Below are positions 10,501 through 18,776 of a stretch of DNA of 64,000 nt, piece after piece. Location: NCBI GenBank assembly GCA_029762625.1, contig JARVGI010000001.1, positions 409,108 through 473,107 on the forward strand. The letters run 5' to 3'. The notes beneath the pieces were generated by a model that did no database searches, was not told where the DNA came from, and saw only the letters and a list, made by a program, of their open reading frames with translations. The translations under genes and the position numbers were made by a program. This stretch comes from Methanomicrobiaceae archaeon (GTDB taxonomy: Archaea > Halobacteriota > Methanomicrobia > Methanomicrobiales > Methanomicrobiaceae). How positions within the stretch are numbered: the first letter of the stretch is position 1; each line of letters begins with the position of its first letter.

Positions 10501-11864
10501 GGGCGGCCGGCGAGATAGCTCCCGATATCGTGCACACCCGATGCGTACAGGATATCAAGGCACAGCCTGATGTCTGAAAAATCCAGTTCAAATAATGAAA
10601 ACGGCGAGTATTCGAACAGATTCTGGTACCGCTTCTCGCTCAGGCGCAGTCTGCTCTCGTCCTCTTTCTGGCGCGTGATATCCGTGATCGTCCCGATCAT
10701 CCGGAGAGGTATGCCCGATTCGTCACGCGCAATAACCTGCCCCCGGGCCAGCATCCACCGCCACGTGGCGTCGGCTGCGCGAAGGCGGAATTCCATCTCG
10801 CTGCATCCCCCCCCGTGCTCACGGGCACGTTCAAGTGCCCGGGTGACCGGCTCTTCGTCTTCGGGGTGGAGAAGCGGCATGAGCGAATGGCAGGTCGGAT
10901 CGAACTGGCCGGAAGAGTACCCGAGTCCTGTATAGAACGACCTGCTCAACTCCAGGCCCCATGTCGCCAAATCCAGCTCCCAAAGAGACTCTTTAGAGGA
11001 TTCGAGAACAATTTGAAGGCGGAACTCATTCTCCAGGAGGTGCTGTTCAACCATTTTGCCGGGGGTGTTGTCCACAGCAGAGAGCACACAACAGCCGGTG
11101 CCAGGCATTGCACCCGCAACGACGAGCACAGTCCGATAGGGCCCTTCCCTGTGCTTCAATTGCAATTCATGGATATCCGGGGGGATACACAGGTCGCTGT
11201 GCCCGGGGCGGGGGTACGCAAACAGCCTCGTTTTATCCTCCCCACCCACGATGTCAAAAAGCGCCAGTTTTCCTTCCACATCTTCTCGTGCATAGCCAAG
11301 CAGCTGGCAGAATGCCGGGTTCGCAAGCACGATGCGCGTATCCCTGTCGAGAACGATCGTGCCCGCCCCGGAGTGTTCAAACATGGTGCGGAACAGTCCC
11401 TCGGGAACCGGGTCAGGATCCCCGGTACGCGGTTGTCCTCCCAGGTCCAGCCCTGTTATCATCATATTTTCCGTACGCGGGATAAGGGCGGTGGTAATGA
11501 CGGTGGTATGCAATCCCCCATGCCGGTCAATAATGCGTATTTCAGACATCCGGGGAGAATTCGATGGATCTTCCTTCATCGATTCATGGAGATGCACCAC
11601 CTTTTCAAGGTCATCTTTTCCGATGAAATCAGCAATATTCTTCTTTCTCTCGACTTCAGCGCGGGAAAAGAGCAGTGCACGGGCAAACGCATTGTTGGCA
11701 AACAGTACTGTTCCCCTTCCATCGACCACCACGATTCCTGAGGGAAGTGTATCGAGCAGCAATCGATACGCATCATCGGATGTGCCGAAAATATGTTCCT
11801 GCTGCGACCGCATTGCATCAAGATCTTCTATCGCATCCATTCCAATTAACCCCGGGTATCGCAC
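7536..11864 (-). CDS. Multi-PAS/GAF sensor histidine kinase (1442 aa)
   Basis: A very long soluble kinase with about eight PAS-type domains in series, then GAF, a histidine-bearing dimerisation region (H1240 in IIEHDMLR) and a HATPase domain (NLFGNSIKF, DTGCGI, GRGLGL). The last PAS, GAF and kinase parts are closely similar to those of the hybrid protein at 2095-4794, so the two are paralogues. Start chosen at GTG 11864, because AAGGAG lies six bases ahead; the in-frame ATG at 11840 is the alternative and a TTG at 11936 lacks a ribosome site. TATA-like sequences lie around 11905-11945. No membrane segment: it probably reads cytosolic redox, gas or small-molecule signals, but the ligand cannot be read. 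Confidence 0.85.
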   Translation of the reverse strand: MRYPGLIGMDAIEDLDAMRSQQEHIFGTSDDAYRLLLDTLPSGIVVVDGRGTVLFANNAFARALLFSRAEVERKKNIADFIGKDDLEKVVHLHESMKEDPSNSPRMSEIRIIDRHGGLHTTVITTALIPRTENMMITGLDLGGQPRTGDPDPVPEGLFRTMFEHSGAGTIVLDRDTRIVLANPAFCQLLGYAREDVEGKLALFDIVGGEDKTRLFAYPRPGHSDLCIPPDIHELQLKHREGPYRTVLVVAGAMPGTGCCVLSAVDNTPGKMVEQHLLENEFRLQIVLESSKESLWELDLATWGLELSRSFYTGLGYSSGQFDPTCHSLMPLLHPEDEEPVTRALERAREHGGGCSEMEFRLRAADATWRWMLARGQVIARDESGIPLRMIGTITDITRQKEDESRLRLSEKRYQNLFEYSPFSLFELDFSDIRLCLDILYASGVHDIGSYLAGRPHVLGNFVSMMRLVEMNEHCCTMFEAENKEHLANRLKGIFSGDIHPLLCSAFSALWEGRSVFEGELTFTALQGSRKESIMRLSLAPGEDERWSRVYVSFIDVTEKTKIAENLKQSEERFRTIVETAPSVLFILDEEKKIRYVSPNSRDVTGYSQEELEGAILGVFHEDDVEMIKDLVRRSFATGEGMRNVECRARRKDGKLVYLSSSWEVLRDDGGVPGGMVIQSIDCTEKKRAEKELIEREQILSAFMNAISEHAVLIGTDGKILAANTAFKKHFGIEDGAGANLFSFCPGPILERLQTHLEEAIQSNSTVVYEDQVEACWFEQCLFPITGSDGAVEQIAFISGDITGRKVAEQVLMESKAKYRQLADSITDIFFALDGDLRCTYWNPASERLIGVSAEAAIGKSLMDVLPSSPTVLARLCGDVLEDGTPRSMIDERPLPGTSALVEWTVYPSLDGISVFARDIAEKLQMERALRESEERYRSLVEHSPEAIFVHSDGRILYGNAATVDLFGVESAGDLIGKRVCDFFDRESRRALGNRITRSYVDRAITPLVEEKLVRIDGSVLDIEVASVPVLFDDTRATQEIVRDISRRKSVENKIREWNRHLSIINTIIRVANSSLILDETLEIILEIVADLLDFDFGWVYLKNRDGKTAEMVAHYGVPESFADRDRTIGVRDHPYNIVFYGGQSRFVENLPDNPPGIFESRIMEDVDALSFAGIPLIAESVVVGALYIGRREEVRFSENERSTLESIGKEIGGTILRGILQDQLEEAYDEMSCYLDIIEHDMLRIHDDLCVTTGIIGEMLDGQARFYAQKIEDTIARGKEIINNVAVIRRINDMPPDLGQVELDPLIRAEMQRFGHASISFEATGYTVIADEFLAEIFANLFGNSIKFGGPDVTIVVKAEEMDGKVLVSVEDTGCGIPDEQKQAVFTVFQRNSQKASGRGLGLHIARLLIERYCGSIWIEDRVPGKHSEGAAVRFTLVPLDE

Positions 11865-11943
11865 GGTTCGCTCCTTGCGGCACGATTCTCCGACAAATGG
11901 CAGAAATACTATAATAGAACCTATATTTTTGTGCAATTTATAT

Positions 11944-12108
11944 TTATTTACATGAGGTATTTATTATAATACTATCAACATCTGATTTCTGCCTGGCCTC
12001 GCACGGACTGCCGCAGACAGGGCATACAATGGTTCTGTTTTCAAGAAGAAATACCGCAACGAAGATATAATATTTAAAGCCCGGAATAAAGGCCGTTCCA
12101 GGTTTCAT
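11944..12108 (-). CDS. Possible small zinc-ribbon protein, start unclear
   Basis: The only gene-like content in the roughly 410 nt between the large kinase and tspO. The frame ends with a compact Cys-rich stretch, CPVCGSPC, followed by about 20 residues and a final Cys-Lys. A strong TATA-like TTTAAATATTATAT at about 12066-12081 falls inside the frame, so translation would begin after it, yet no in-frame ATG, GTG or TTG follows; an ATT at 12030 directly precedes Val-Cys-Pro-Val-Cys. Coordinates use the upstream ATG. Either a rare start codon is used or this is a remnant. Confidence 0.28.
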   Translation of the reverse strand: MKPGTAFIPGFKYYIFVAVFLLENRTIVCPVCGSPCEARQKSDVDSIIINTSCK

Positions 12109-12278
12109 CGCAGGATAGGGTTGCATTGGCTGCAAAAACTGCAAAAAGTTACTGGTTTTTGAAAAGGACCGCATCCCCGGGAAATCTGCCCCCCACGCAG
12201 AATCCGGCACCCTGAACCGTCGAGCCGGCACCGCCGCGCCGCACCCGGCAGGGGGGGGACTCATACCGAGAGCTGTTG

Positions 12279-12773
12279 TTATGCATTGAGCACCAGAATG
12301 CGGTAGTTCAGGAATGTGGCAAAACTCACCCAGAGCAGATAGGGGATCAGCAGGAAGGCGGCAGTCCTGTTCACCTTCATGAATGCGGCGATTGTGGCAA
12401 CGATGGCGACCCAGAGAATCACGATGTCGATCAGGCCAAGCAGCGGCGATTCAAGCCCGAAAAACAGGAAACTCCAGAGGAAATTGAGCACCAGCTGCAC
12501 CCCGAAGATCGCCATGGCGCTGCGGACGCCCGGCCGATCGGTCCCTTCCATCCAGACAAGGTACAGGGCAATGCCCATCAGCACATACAGTGTCGTCCAT
12601 ACCGGGGCGAATACAAACGACGGCGGATTGATCTCGGGTTTGACGAGCTGGGCATACCATGAATCCGGCCCCGTCTGTGTAAAGATTGCACCCAGAATTC
12701 CTGCCATATTGCATACGACAATGGCAATCACGAGTTTTACCGGATCACGCAGACCAACGAGGCTCGACGACAT
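12279..12773 (-). CDS. TspO/MBR family tryptophan-rich sensory protein
   Basis: A 164-residue membrane protein with five predicted helices and the family's characteristic segments: NPPSFVFAPVWTTLY, LNFLWSFLFFG and a C-terminal LIPYLLWVSFATFLNY. TspO proteins bind porphyrins and related compounds and are linked to tetrapyrrole and stress signalling; a role with corrinoids, haem or F430 precursors here is only a guess. Start at ATG 12773 (MSSSLVGL), about 30 nt after a TATA-like GTATATAA; the frame itself opens at 12809. Divergent from the HAD gene, with a short shared promoter region. Confidence 0.9.
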   Translation of the reverse strand: MSSSLVGLRDPVKLVIAIVVCNMAGILGAIFTQTGPDSWYAQLVKPEINPPSFVFAPVWTTLYVLMGIALYLVWMEGTDRPGVRSAMAIFGVQLVLNFLWSFLFFGLESPLLGLIDIVILWVAIVATIAAFMKVNRTAAFLLIPYLLWVSFATFLNYRILVLNA

Positions 12774-12894
12774 ACAATATCGATACTGAAGGTCGATGGT
12801 TATATACATACCGCTGCCCGGGTGGGTGGCGTACGAATTGTCCGCATGCAGCGAGAATCAGTATAATAAGAGCTCAACCCCCATGGATACATGC

Positions 12895-13584
12895 ATGGAC
12901 GGATCCCTGGTACGCCGGATAAACCCGCAGGAATGTGTCTGCCTCTTTGATATGGACAATACGCTCTATAATTTCGTCGATGCGAAGAAAGCTGCATGCA
13001 TGCAGGCCGCAAAACGCATCGGAACCGGCGAGGGCATAGAGCTGTTTCGCTATTTTTTACGCGATATCCACGGCTTTGAGCACCACGACAATATCAGGGA
13101 TTTCATGGAAGCCCGGGGCATCCGGGACAGTGCGGTGTTCGAGGCGGCATGCCGGGACTATGACACCATCAAACTTGCCCTGATCGACCCGTACCCCGGC
13201 GTTCTGGACACTCTCGACCGCCTTAAAGCCGCGGGGATGAAGATGGCGGTGGTCACCGACGCGGAGAGCAGCCAGGCGTACAGGCGCCTCGAAAAGGTGG
13301 GAATACGGGGGCACTTCGAGAGCGTTATCACCCCCGATGTCTCCGGAAAGCGCAAACCCGCGCATGATTCGTTTCTCATGGCACTCGAATCGCTCGGTTC
13401 GCGTCCAGAACACGCATGGATCGTGGGCGACAGCCTGCAACGGGAGATCGAGCCGGGCAACCAGCTGGGGATGACCACCGTCCACGCAGTCTACGGCGAC
13501 TGGACGGACATCCCCTGCCCCTCGATAACCCCGACGTTCGTGCTGCACTCCTTCCCCGATCTCCTCCGGTATATGGGGCTTTGA
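12895..13584 (+). CDS. HAD-superfamily hydrolase
   Basis: A 229-residue HAD phosphatase. Motif I is LFDMDNTLYNF (nucleophile and general-acid Asp), motif II is VVTDAES, the motif III lysine is in GKRKPAHD and motif IV is IVGDSLQREI. A helical cap lies between motifs I and II. The pattern resembles pyrimidine 5'-nucleotidase or phosphoglycolate phosphatase-like members; substrate not assignable. A TATA-like GTATAATAA at 12861-12869 favours the ATG at 12895; the ATG at 12883 is an alternative, and the longer frame from 12796 would cross the box. Confidence 0.82.
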   Translation: MDGSLVRRINPQECVCLFDMDNTLYNFVDAKKAACMQAAKRIGTGEGIELFRYFLRDIHGFEHHDNIRDFMEARGIRDSAVFEAACRDYDTIKLALIDPYPGVLDTLDRLKAAGMKMAVVTDAESSQAYRRLEKVGIRGHFESVITPDVSGKRKPAHDSFLMALESLGSRPEHAWIVGDSLQREIEPGNQLGMTTVHAVYGDWTDIPCPSITPTFVLHSFPDLLRYMGL

Positions 13585-13597
13585 GTCCGGCGAGTGA

Positions 13598-14455
13598 TCA
13601 CCGGAGGGGGGCGGGATCCCGCCCGTCCGAAACGGGCAGCAGTCCCCCCCGGACCACGACGGGGCTGTCGCTCGCGAGGATCTTGTCGAGAATGATCTCT
13701 TTTCCCCGCACGCTGAGGGCAAAGACCGGGATGGCGACGCCTGCCTGAAGCAGGGCGCCCGCGCCCGCATGCACGCGGAGTTCGCGAGACGCGCATGCGG
13801 ATACGATATCGCAGGACGCGGCAAGTCGCCGTGCATCATCCTCTGATACACCGGTAAGGTGCACGCCCACGATCAGGGCGTCGGGATGTGCCGACCGGAT
13901 CGCCTCGGCCTCATCCGCCCCGGCGACAGTGACCGCCACACGGGTGTAGCCTGCCGCATATGCGGCCTCGACGGCGCCGACCGGGTCGATTCTCGCGTCC
14001 CCGGGATACACCACCGTCCCGCCCTGCCGGGCGATGCCCTCGATGACAGCGGGGATGGGGCTCGTACTGACCAGCCCGGACATCCTTCCCCCGATGCCCT
14101 GCACGAGCCCGGCACGGTCCGCGATCACCGATCCAGCGCCGTCGCAGACGATGGCCGCACACCCGATACTGCCGCGGGAGAGTGCGGATGCCAGCAGCTC
14201 CGAGGCCCCGAACCCCACAAATTCCCTATCATCCTGCAGAATGCGGTCTTTGGTGCACATCCCGAACGAACGGATGCGGTGCTCGATATTTTTCCGGACG
14301 GCATCGGGGGTTGCATGCGGGACAGGCCTTGCAAACCGTGCCGCGAGCGGGCATGTGTCGATCAGCGGCCTGCCGACCTTTACCACGGCGCCGTTGCGGA
14401 TGACGACGCTGGTCTTGCCGATCGCTTCGATGATGTGCTCGTCCTCACGGGGCAT
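13598..14455 (-). CDS. Methanogenesis marker protein 8 (DUF2099)
   Basis: A 285-residue protein matching the methanogen-restricted DUF2099/marker 8 family: an N-terminal beta-rich part, a Cys-containing segment (FGMCTKDRIL), the glycine-rich AIVCDGAGSVIADRAGLVQG and a TIM-barrel-like second half (VAVTVAGADEAEAIR). Marker proteins occur in nearly all methanogens; no reaction is established for this one to my knowledge. Convergent with the HAD gene (13 nt apart) and divergent from the DUF1624 gene. It is one of the stronger indicators that the host makes methane. Confidence 0.8.
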   Translation of the reverse strand: MPREDEHIIEAIGKTSVVIRNGAVVKVGRPLIDTCPLAARFARPVPHATPDAVRKNIEHRIRSFGMCTKDRILQDDREFVGFGASELLASALSRGSIGCAAIVCDGAGSVIADRAGLVQGIGGRMSGLVSTSPIPAVIEGIARQGGTVVYPGDARIDPVGAVEAAYAAGYTRVAVTVAGADEAEAIRSAHPDALIVGVHLTGVSEDDARRLAASCDIVSACASRELRVHAGAGALLQAGVAIPVFALSVRGKEIILDKILASDSPVVVRGGLLPVSDGRDPAPLR

Positions 14456-14529
14456 ACCAGACTATATTGCCGGTGAAAACGGATAATAGATGGGATTCAC
14501 ACGAACAATACTATCCGGGCTACAAAGGG

Positions 14530-15279
14530 ATGACAGACCAGAGCGCAGGATTCGGGGGGAGGTACTGGGAGATCGACACAGTCCGGGGAATCGCCATCGT
14601 CATGATGGTGACCTTTCATGTCCTGTTTGATCTCAGTTACCTCGGGATCCCTCTCGTGGACGTCCATTCGGGATTCTGGCGGCTGTTTGCCATCACCACC
14701 GCATCGACCTTCGTCTTTCTCGTCGGCCTTTCCCTGAGCATCAGCCATGCCCGCAGCAGCGCGCACCTCCACGGGAGGGCGCTCACGATGAAGTACCTCC
14801 GCCGGGGCATGGGCATTTTCCTCCTGGGAATGATCATCACCCTCGTAACGGGGCTCCTGATCGGGGAAGGGGTGATCATCTTCGGCATTCTGCACCTGAT
14901 AGGCGTCTCGATCATGATCGCACCGCTCTTTCTCCGGCTCGGGTGCGCGAACTTCATGCTGGGCATCGGCGTGATACTGATCGGCATCGGCCTGACCGCG
15001 TTCGAGGGGCCCATCTGGCTCGCATGGTTGGGGCTGCACCCCTCATGGTTTTACAGCCTCGACTACGAGCCGTTGTTCCCCTGGTTCGGCATCGTGCTCA
15101 TCGGCATTGCGGTGGGAAGCGCGCTCTACCCCGGGGGCCGGAGGCTGGTTGCCATTCCCGAGGTGCAGGCGGCCCCCGTACGAGCGCTTTCGGCCGCAGG
15201 ACGGCATTCGCTGTTCATTTACATGCTCCACCAGCCGGTTATCATCGCCCTCATCCTGCTGGGTACCGGATTGCTATGA
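14530..15279 (+). CDS. DUF1624 membrane protein (acyltransferase-like)
   Basis: A 249-residue polytopic membrane protein with about seven helices. The first contains the family signature EIDTVRGIAIVMMVTFHVLFD (quoted in part: DTVRGIAIV, FHVLFD) with the His expected to take part in transmembrane acyl transfer; the last ends LFIYMLHQPVIIALI. This is the DUF1624/HGSNAT-like fold. The frame runs back to TTG 14467, but a TATA-like CTATATTG sits there, so ATG 14530 is preferred. Its stop overlaps the ATG of a small downstream gene (ATGA). Confidence 0.72.
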   Translation: MTDQSAGFGGRYWEIDTVRGIAIVMMVTFHVLFDLSYLGIPLVDVHSGFWRLFAITTASTFVFLVGLSLSISHARSSAHLHGRALTMKYLRRGMGIFLLGMIITLVTGLLIGEGVIIFGILHLIGVSIMIAPLFLRLGCANFMLGIGVILIGIGLTAFEGPIWLAWLGLHPSWFYSLDYEPLFPWFGIVLIGIAVGSALYPGGRRLVAIPEVQAAPVRALSAAGRHSLFIYMLHQPVIIALILLGTGLL

Positions 15280-15587
15280 GAGGAACAATCATGGAGCATG
15301 GTGCGGCACGGTGGTATATCCGGGTGCGTTCCCGGAGCGGAGAGGAGATTTGCATCACCGCCGCGGGCAGCGACCCCCGGTGCCCCTCGTCGGTGACCAC
15401 GCAGGCGCACGGGGCCGCCGCCGAAGAGACGCTCGGGGAAATCAGGGTGGAAGTGCTCACGCCGCCACAGGATATGCGGTGGGAGCTCCATTCCGCCGAC
15501 GATCTCTACGGGTGGCATGCGGCGGTCGGCGCGGTCATCAGCCGCCGGAAACGGGAAGGCTGGACCGTGGACCATAACCTCCCCTGA
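15276..15587 (+). CDS. Conserved-looking hypothetical protein, 103 aa
   Basis: The gene is translationally coupled to the DUF1624 gene through an ATGA overlap. The soluble 103-residue product has no signal or membrane segment; it reads as an alpha/beta protein with segments ARWYIRVRS, GEIRVEVLT, WELHSADDLYGWHAAVGAVI and a basic C-terminus. I do not recognise a family. A second possible start (ATG, MEHGAARW) lies five codons downstream. The overlap is the main reason to accept it as real. Position next to adenine deaminase (convergent) says nothing further about function. Confidence 0.55.
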   Translation: MRGTIMEHGAARWYIRVRSRSGEEICITAAGSDPRCPSSVTTQAHGAAAEETLGEIRVEVLTPPQDMRWELHSADDLYGWHAAVGAVISRRKREGWTVDHNLP

Positions 15588-15635
15588 TCACGGCAACCGG
15601 CAGCGAAAACGAAGATCCGCACCGCGGACCGGTGT

Positions 15636-17303
15636 TCACGCCCCCGGATCCAGAAAGAGGGGCACATCCTCGAATGAGTTCGCGTCGAACACGCCGCGTG
15701 CGGTCACGCGCAGGTGCGGGATCACGGTGAGCGCAAGAAACGAGAGGTACATAAACGGGTGATCGATGCATCCCATCCTCTCGACATGGTTCTCGAGGGC
15801 GGCGAGCCGTTCCAGCACATCCTCGAAGGGGAGGCGCGACATCAGCCCGCCGCATTCCAGCGGGAGCACGGCGGTGCCCTCGCCCGACACGGCGACCAGC
15901 GCGCCCTGCCGGTCGATCACCTCGCGGATGGCCCGAAGGATGCTTTCGTCATCCGCCCCCACCGCCACGATATTGTGCGCATCATGAGCGACGCTGCCGG
16001 CGATAGCACCCTCGTTCAGCCTGAATCCATGCACGAGCCCGATGCCGCATCCGCGGTGCCGGTAACGGTCGCACACGACTGCTTTCAGGATATCGTTGCC
16101 GGTATCGGGCAGCAGGCGGCCATCGACCTCCCTGACGAGGTCGCGGGTGAGGATCTGGTGCTCCACAAGGCCGATGACGCGTGCCCATCCTGAGCCCTCG
16201 ATCGCAAGGTCGGCGCTTGAGAGGGGGGCACAGGCAAATTCCCGGCGGAGGCATGGGCGCGTGCCCGGGGGAGCGGGGCGCACCTCCACCCCGCGCTTGA
16301 AGGTTCGCGCCACCATGAAATCGTCCCCCCCGGAGAGAACGCAGAAATCCGCGAGCCTTCCCGGTGCGATCGCCCCGCGGTCCCGGAGCCGGTAGTGGTC
16401 GGCCGGCGAGAGCGTCGCCATCCTGATTGCGAGCCTCTCATCCACGCCTGCGCGAATCGCCTTCCGGATACAGTCGTCGATATGCCCTTCGTGCGCCAGC
16501 ATGTCGGCGTGCCGGTCATCGGTGGCAAAACAGCACCGGGGGGCCGTGCAGGGCGAGACGATTGCGGCCAGCTCGGCGAGGTTCTTCTCGGTGGACCCTT
16601 CCCTGATGAACACGGCCATCCCCCGCCGGAGCTTTTCTGCGGCCTCGGCGGCGCCCGTGGACTCGTGATCGCTGCTCATGCCGGCGTACACGTACGCGTT
16701 CAGCGGGGTGCCCCCGAGGAGGGGTGCATGACCGTCGATCAGGTCGCAGAGACCGATCTTGTCCCAGACCTCCGCGTCACCACCGAGCACACCGGGCACG
16801 TTCATCATCTCGCCGAGCCCGAGTATGCCCTCACGGCCAAGAAAGGGCCGCAAATCCCGTGCCGACAGCTGCGCTCCCCCCACGTCCTGCGGTGTTGCGG
16901 GAACGCAGGAGGGGAGCATGTAGAAGATATCGAGCGGGGTGCGCCGTCCTTCTTCGAGCATGTAGTCGAGGCCCGCCGCTCCGGCCACGTTGGCGATTTC
17001 GTGGGGATCGGCGATCACGGTCGTGGTGCCGCGGGACAGGACAAGCCTGCCGTACTCGGACGGGGTGAGCAGGGAGCTCTCGATATGGACATGGGCATCG
17101 ATGAGACCGGGAACCACACGGGCCCCCCCCAGATCGATGACGGATCGGCCCCGGTACTCCCCGATCCCCACCACAATGCCGTCCTTTACCGCAAAAGATG
17201 TGTGCTCCCACTCGCAGGAAAAGGGATTGAAGAGATTGCAATTTTCAAAGACGAGATCGGCAGGCTCGTCTCCCAGAGAAGCGCGAAGGCCGGCGGGGAT
17301 CAT
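15636..17303 (-). CDS. ade: Adenine deaminase
   Basis: A 555-residue amidohydrolase, normal length for AdeC-type adenine deaminase, which converts adenine to hypoxanthine in purine salvage. Visible motifs: metal ligands in LIDAHVHIESS, the segment TTTVIADPHEIANVAG, a glutamate in GLGEMMNVPG, and CCFATDDRHADML near residue 250. The C-terminal part has the family's AHDAHNIVAVG and LPLECGGLMS. Its ATG overlaps the stop of the upstream lipoprotein gene (ATGA), so both are made from one message. Confidence 0.93.
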   Translation of the reverse strand: MIPAGLRASLGDEPADLVFENCNLFNPFSCEWEHTSFAVKDGIVVGIGEYRGRSVIDLGGARVVPGLIDAHVHIESSLLTPSEYGRLVLSRGTTTVIADPHEIANVAGAAGLDYMLEEGRRTPLDIFYMLPSCVPATPQDVGGAQLSARDLRPFLGREGILGLGEMMNVPGVLGGDAEVWDKIGLCDLIDGHAPLLGGTPLNAYVYAGMSSDHESTGAAEAAEKLRRGMAVFIREGSTEKNLAELAAIVSPCTAPRCCFATDDRHADMLAHEGHIDDCIRKAIRAGVDERLAIRMATLSPADHYRLRDRGAIAPGRLADFCVLSGGDDFMVARTFKRGVEVRPAPPGTRPCLRREFACAPLSSADLAIEGSGWARVIGLVEHQILTRDLVREVDGRLLPDTGNDILKAVVCDRYRHRGCGIGLVHGFRLNEGAIAGSVAHDAHNIVAVGADDESILRAIREVIDRQGALVAVSGEGTAVLPLECGGLMSRLPFEDVLERLAALENHVERMGCIDHPFMYLSFLALTVIPHLRVTARGVFDANSFEDVPLFLDPGA

Positions 17304-17659
17304 GCCTGTATTTCGATATCGCGTATTTCGGTGGCGGCGCGGTCTCCGTCGATCATGACATAGAGGTAGATCTTGTACGTGCCCGGTTCGAGATCGATGG
17401 GAATGCGGTATTCATTCTCCCCCTGCTCCAGGAACTTATATTCCGCCTTCCTGTACACCTCCGTCTGGCTGAATTGCTCGGTCCGGAAGATCGTCGCCTG
17501 CACGACCACCTCCCGCGGCTCCCCGGTGTTGAATACCTGAACATGCAATTCCTCCCCGTCATAGGCCACGGCACCGAATGAATACGAGAGGCAGCCCGCA
17601 ATGCACCCGAAGAGCAGGAGAACCAGTACAAGAAGAACCAGAGAACACCTGGACGTCAT
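17300..17659 (-). CDS. Small secreted lipoprotein-like protein
   Basis: A 119-residue protein with a hydrophobic signal sequence ending in a lipobox-like LLFGCIAGC (two candidate cysteines), followed by a beta-sandwich-like domain (VVVQATIFRTEQFSQTE, EYRIPIDLEPGTYKIYLYV). It is probably anchored outside the membrane. No family recognised. Overlap with ade suggests co-expression, though a functional link between an extracellular lipoprotein and purine salvage is not obvious. Confidence 0.65.
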   Translation of the reverse strand: MTSRCSLVLLVLVLLLFGCIAGCLSYSFGAVAYDGEELHVQVFNTGEPREVVVQATIFRTEQFSQTEVYRKAEYKFLEQGENEYRIPIDLEPGTYKIYLYVMIDGDRAATEIRDIEIQA

Positions 17660-17691
17660 TATTTCAATATAAAAATCAGCATGATTTAATA

Positions 17692-18192
17692 CTATTTGTT
17701 TTTCCGGGATACCAGATCGATGCGGTTGACAAATGCGGCAAGGGCCTCGTGCACGTTTTCCCCGGTGATGGCGGAGATTTTGTGGGCGTAGCCATCGCAG
17801 ATCACATCAACGAACTTTTCGGGGCTGGCATCGGTGCAATCGCACTTGTTGAGCATCACCACGAACGGTATGTCCCGATCGGTGAGCCATTCGCAGAGAT
17901 ACAGGGTCATATCATCGATTTCGGCGGTCGAGTCCACCATCACGACGGCCCCGTCCGTCCCCCGCGCAAGGATCTGCCTGACAAACTCAAAACGCTCCTG
18001 GCCGGGTGTACCAAAGAGGTATACTTTCTTGTCGCCCACCATCACCCGCCCGTAGTCGAGCGCAACGGTGGTTGACCCGTTCTCATTATCCGCCTCAATA
18101 TGACGGGATTCGGGATCGAGTGAACGGATGAAGGTTGATTTACCGGCATTGTAGGAGCCGAAGACGACGATTTTGAGCTTATCCATACACAT
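17692..18192 (-). CDS. Small Ras-like GTPase
   Basis: A 166-residue single G domain. G1 is FGSYNAGKSTF, a switch threonine lies in ENGSTTVALDYG, G3 is LFGTPGQERF (TPGQ as in Ras/Arf-like proteins), G4 is LNKCDC and G5 is KISAITGEN. No membrane or lipid-anchor signal is visible. Related archaeal GTPases are often encoded near signalling or motility genes; here the chemosensory operon lies divergently about 580 nt away. Start at ATG 18192, about 26 nt after a TATA-like GGTTTAAC on this strand; an ATG at 18186 is equally possible. Confidence 0.8.
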   Translation of the reverse strand: MCMDKLKIVVFGSYNAGKSTFIRSLDPESRHIEADNENGSTTVALDYGRVMVGDKKVYLFGTPGQERFEFVRQILARGTDGAVVMVDSTAEIDDMTLYLCEWLTDRDIPFVVMLNKCDCTDASPEKFVDVICDGYAHKISAITGENVHEALAAFVNRIDLVSRKNK

Positions 18193-18776
18193 TATCTGTA
18201 CGATCGGCGCCACAGGGTTTAACCTTTCCATTCTTCCTCTCCTCGCATTGGCGAGGCGGCAACCGGGTGGATGCCGCCGCCACGCCTGCGCCCCGGCGCT
18301 GCACGGCAGAAGAAGACCGGAACGGCATATCCTGCCGCATATGAGCAGCACCCGGGATCCCCCTGCATCCGGAAGGGGATGTCGTACCGTACTCAGCGCG
18401 GCGGGAGAAGAATCGGCACATTTCTGTTCGGGGAACGGGCACGGTCACTCCTTTCGCATAGTCCGAAACCGCACATCACATGAATGGGTCCACCGGTTTG
18501 TCCCGCCGAGACCGATCCGGACCCATGGAAAAAATTGGAATGCCAATGAGCGCTCAATAGCCTGATCCGACCCGCCTGACCACCGTTCGGGTACCATGGG
18601 CAGGGGTGGTTTTCCGCAAAGAAAAACGTTGCAAAACACCAATGGCATGATCGTTATTTCCATCACCATTTGTCTCCAAAACCGTAATTATCAATCCAAT
18701 TATCAAATAGAATTGTTTTTAACTAAAAATCTCATACGTCATTTTTATACAATTCCTAAACGCGAGGTGTTGTACA
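18193..18776 (+). other. Intergenic region between the GTPase and chemosensory operon
   Basis: About 580 nt without a convincing gene. Base composition changes across it: the left two thirds are GC-rich like coding sequence, with only short overlapping frames lacking ribosome sites; the right third from about 18640 is AT-rich and carries the presumed operon promoter. A frame from 18596 to 18958 overlaps the parA-like gene in another register and is judged a shadow. The GC-rich part could be a gene remnant; I recognise nothing in it. Confidence 0.5.
18686..18751 (+). promoter_or_regulatory. Promoter region of the parA-mcp-cheW-cheR operon with direct repeat
   Basis: Two identical 9-mers AATTATCAA at 18686-18694 and 18698-18706, 12 bp apart, stand about 40 bp ahead of a TATA-like TTTTTATAC (18742-18750). 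The expected transcription start is near 18770, right at the proposed beginning of the parA-like gene. The repeat on one helical face suggests a regulator site, but no regulator is identified. Confidence 0.45.

Noticed and set aside
12279..18192. Search for a mobile element or genomic island border
   Set aside because: No transposase, integrase, terminal repeats or tRNA-derived att duplication seen here or elsewhere in the window.
18300..18560. GC-rich part of the gap before the chemosensory operon, tested as a degraded gene
   Set aside because: Several short frames, none with a ribosome site or recognisable motif; no confident remnant identified.
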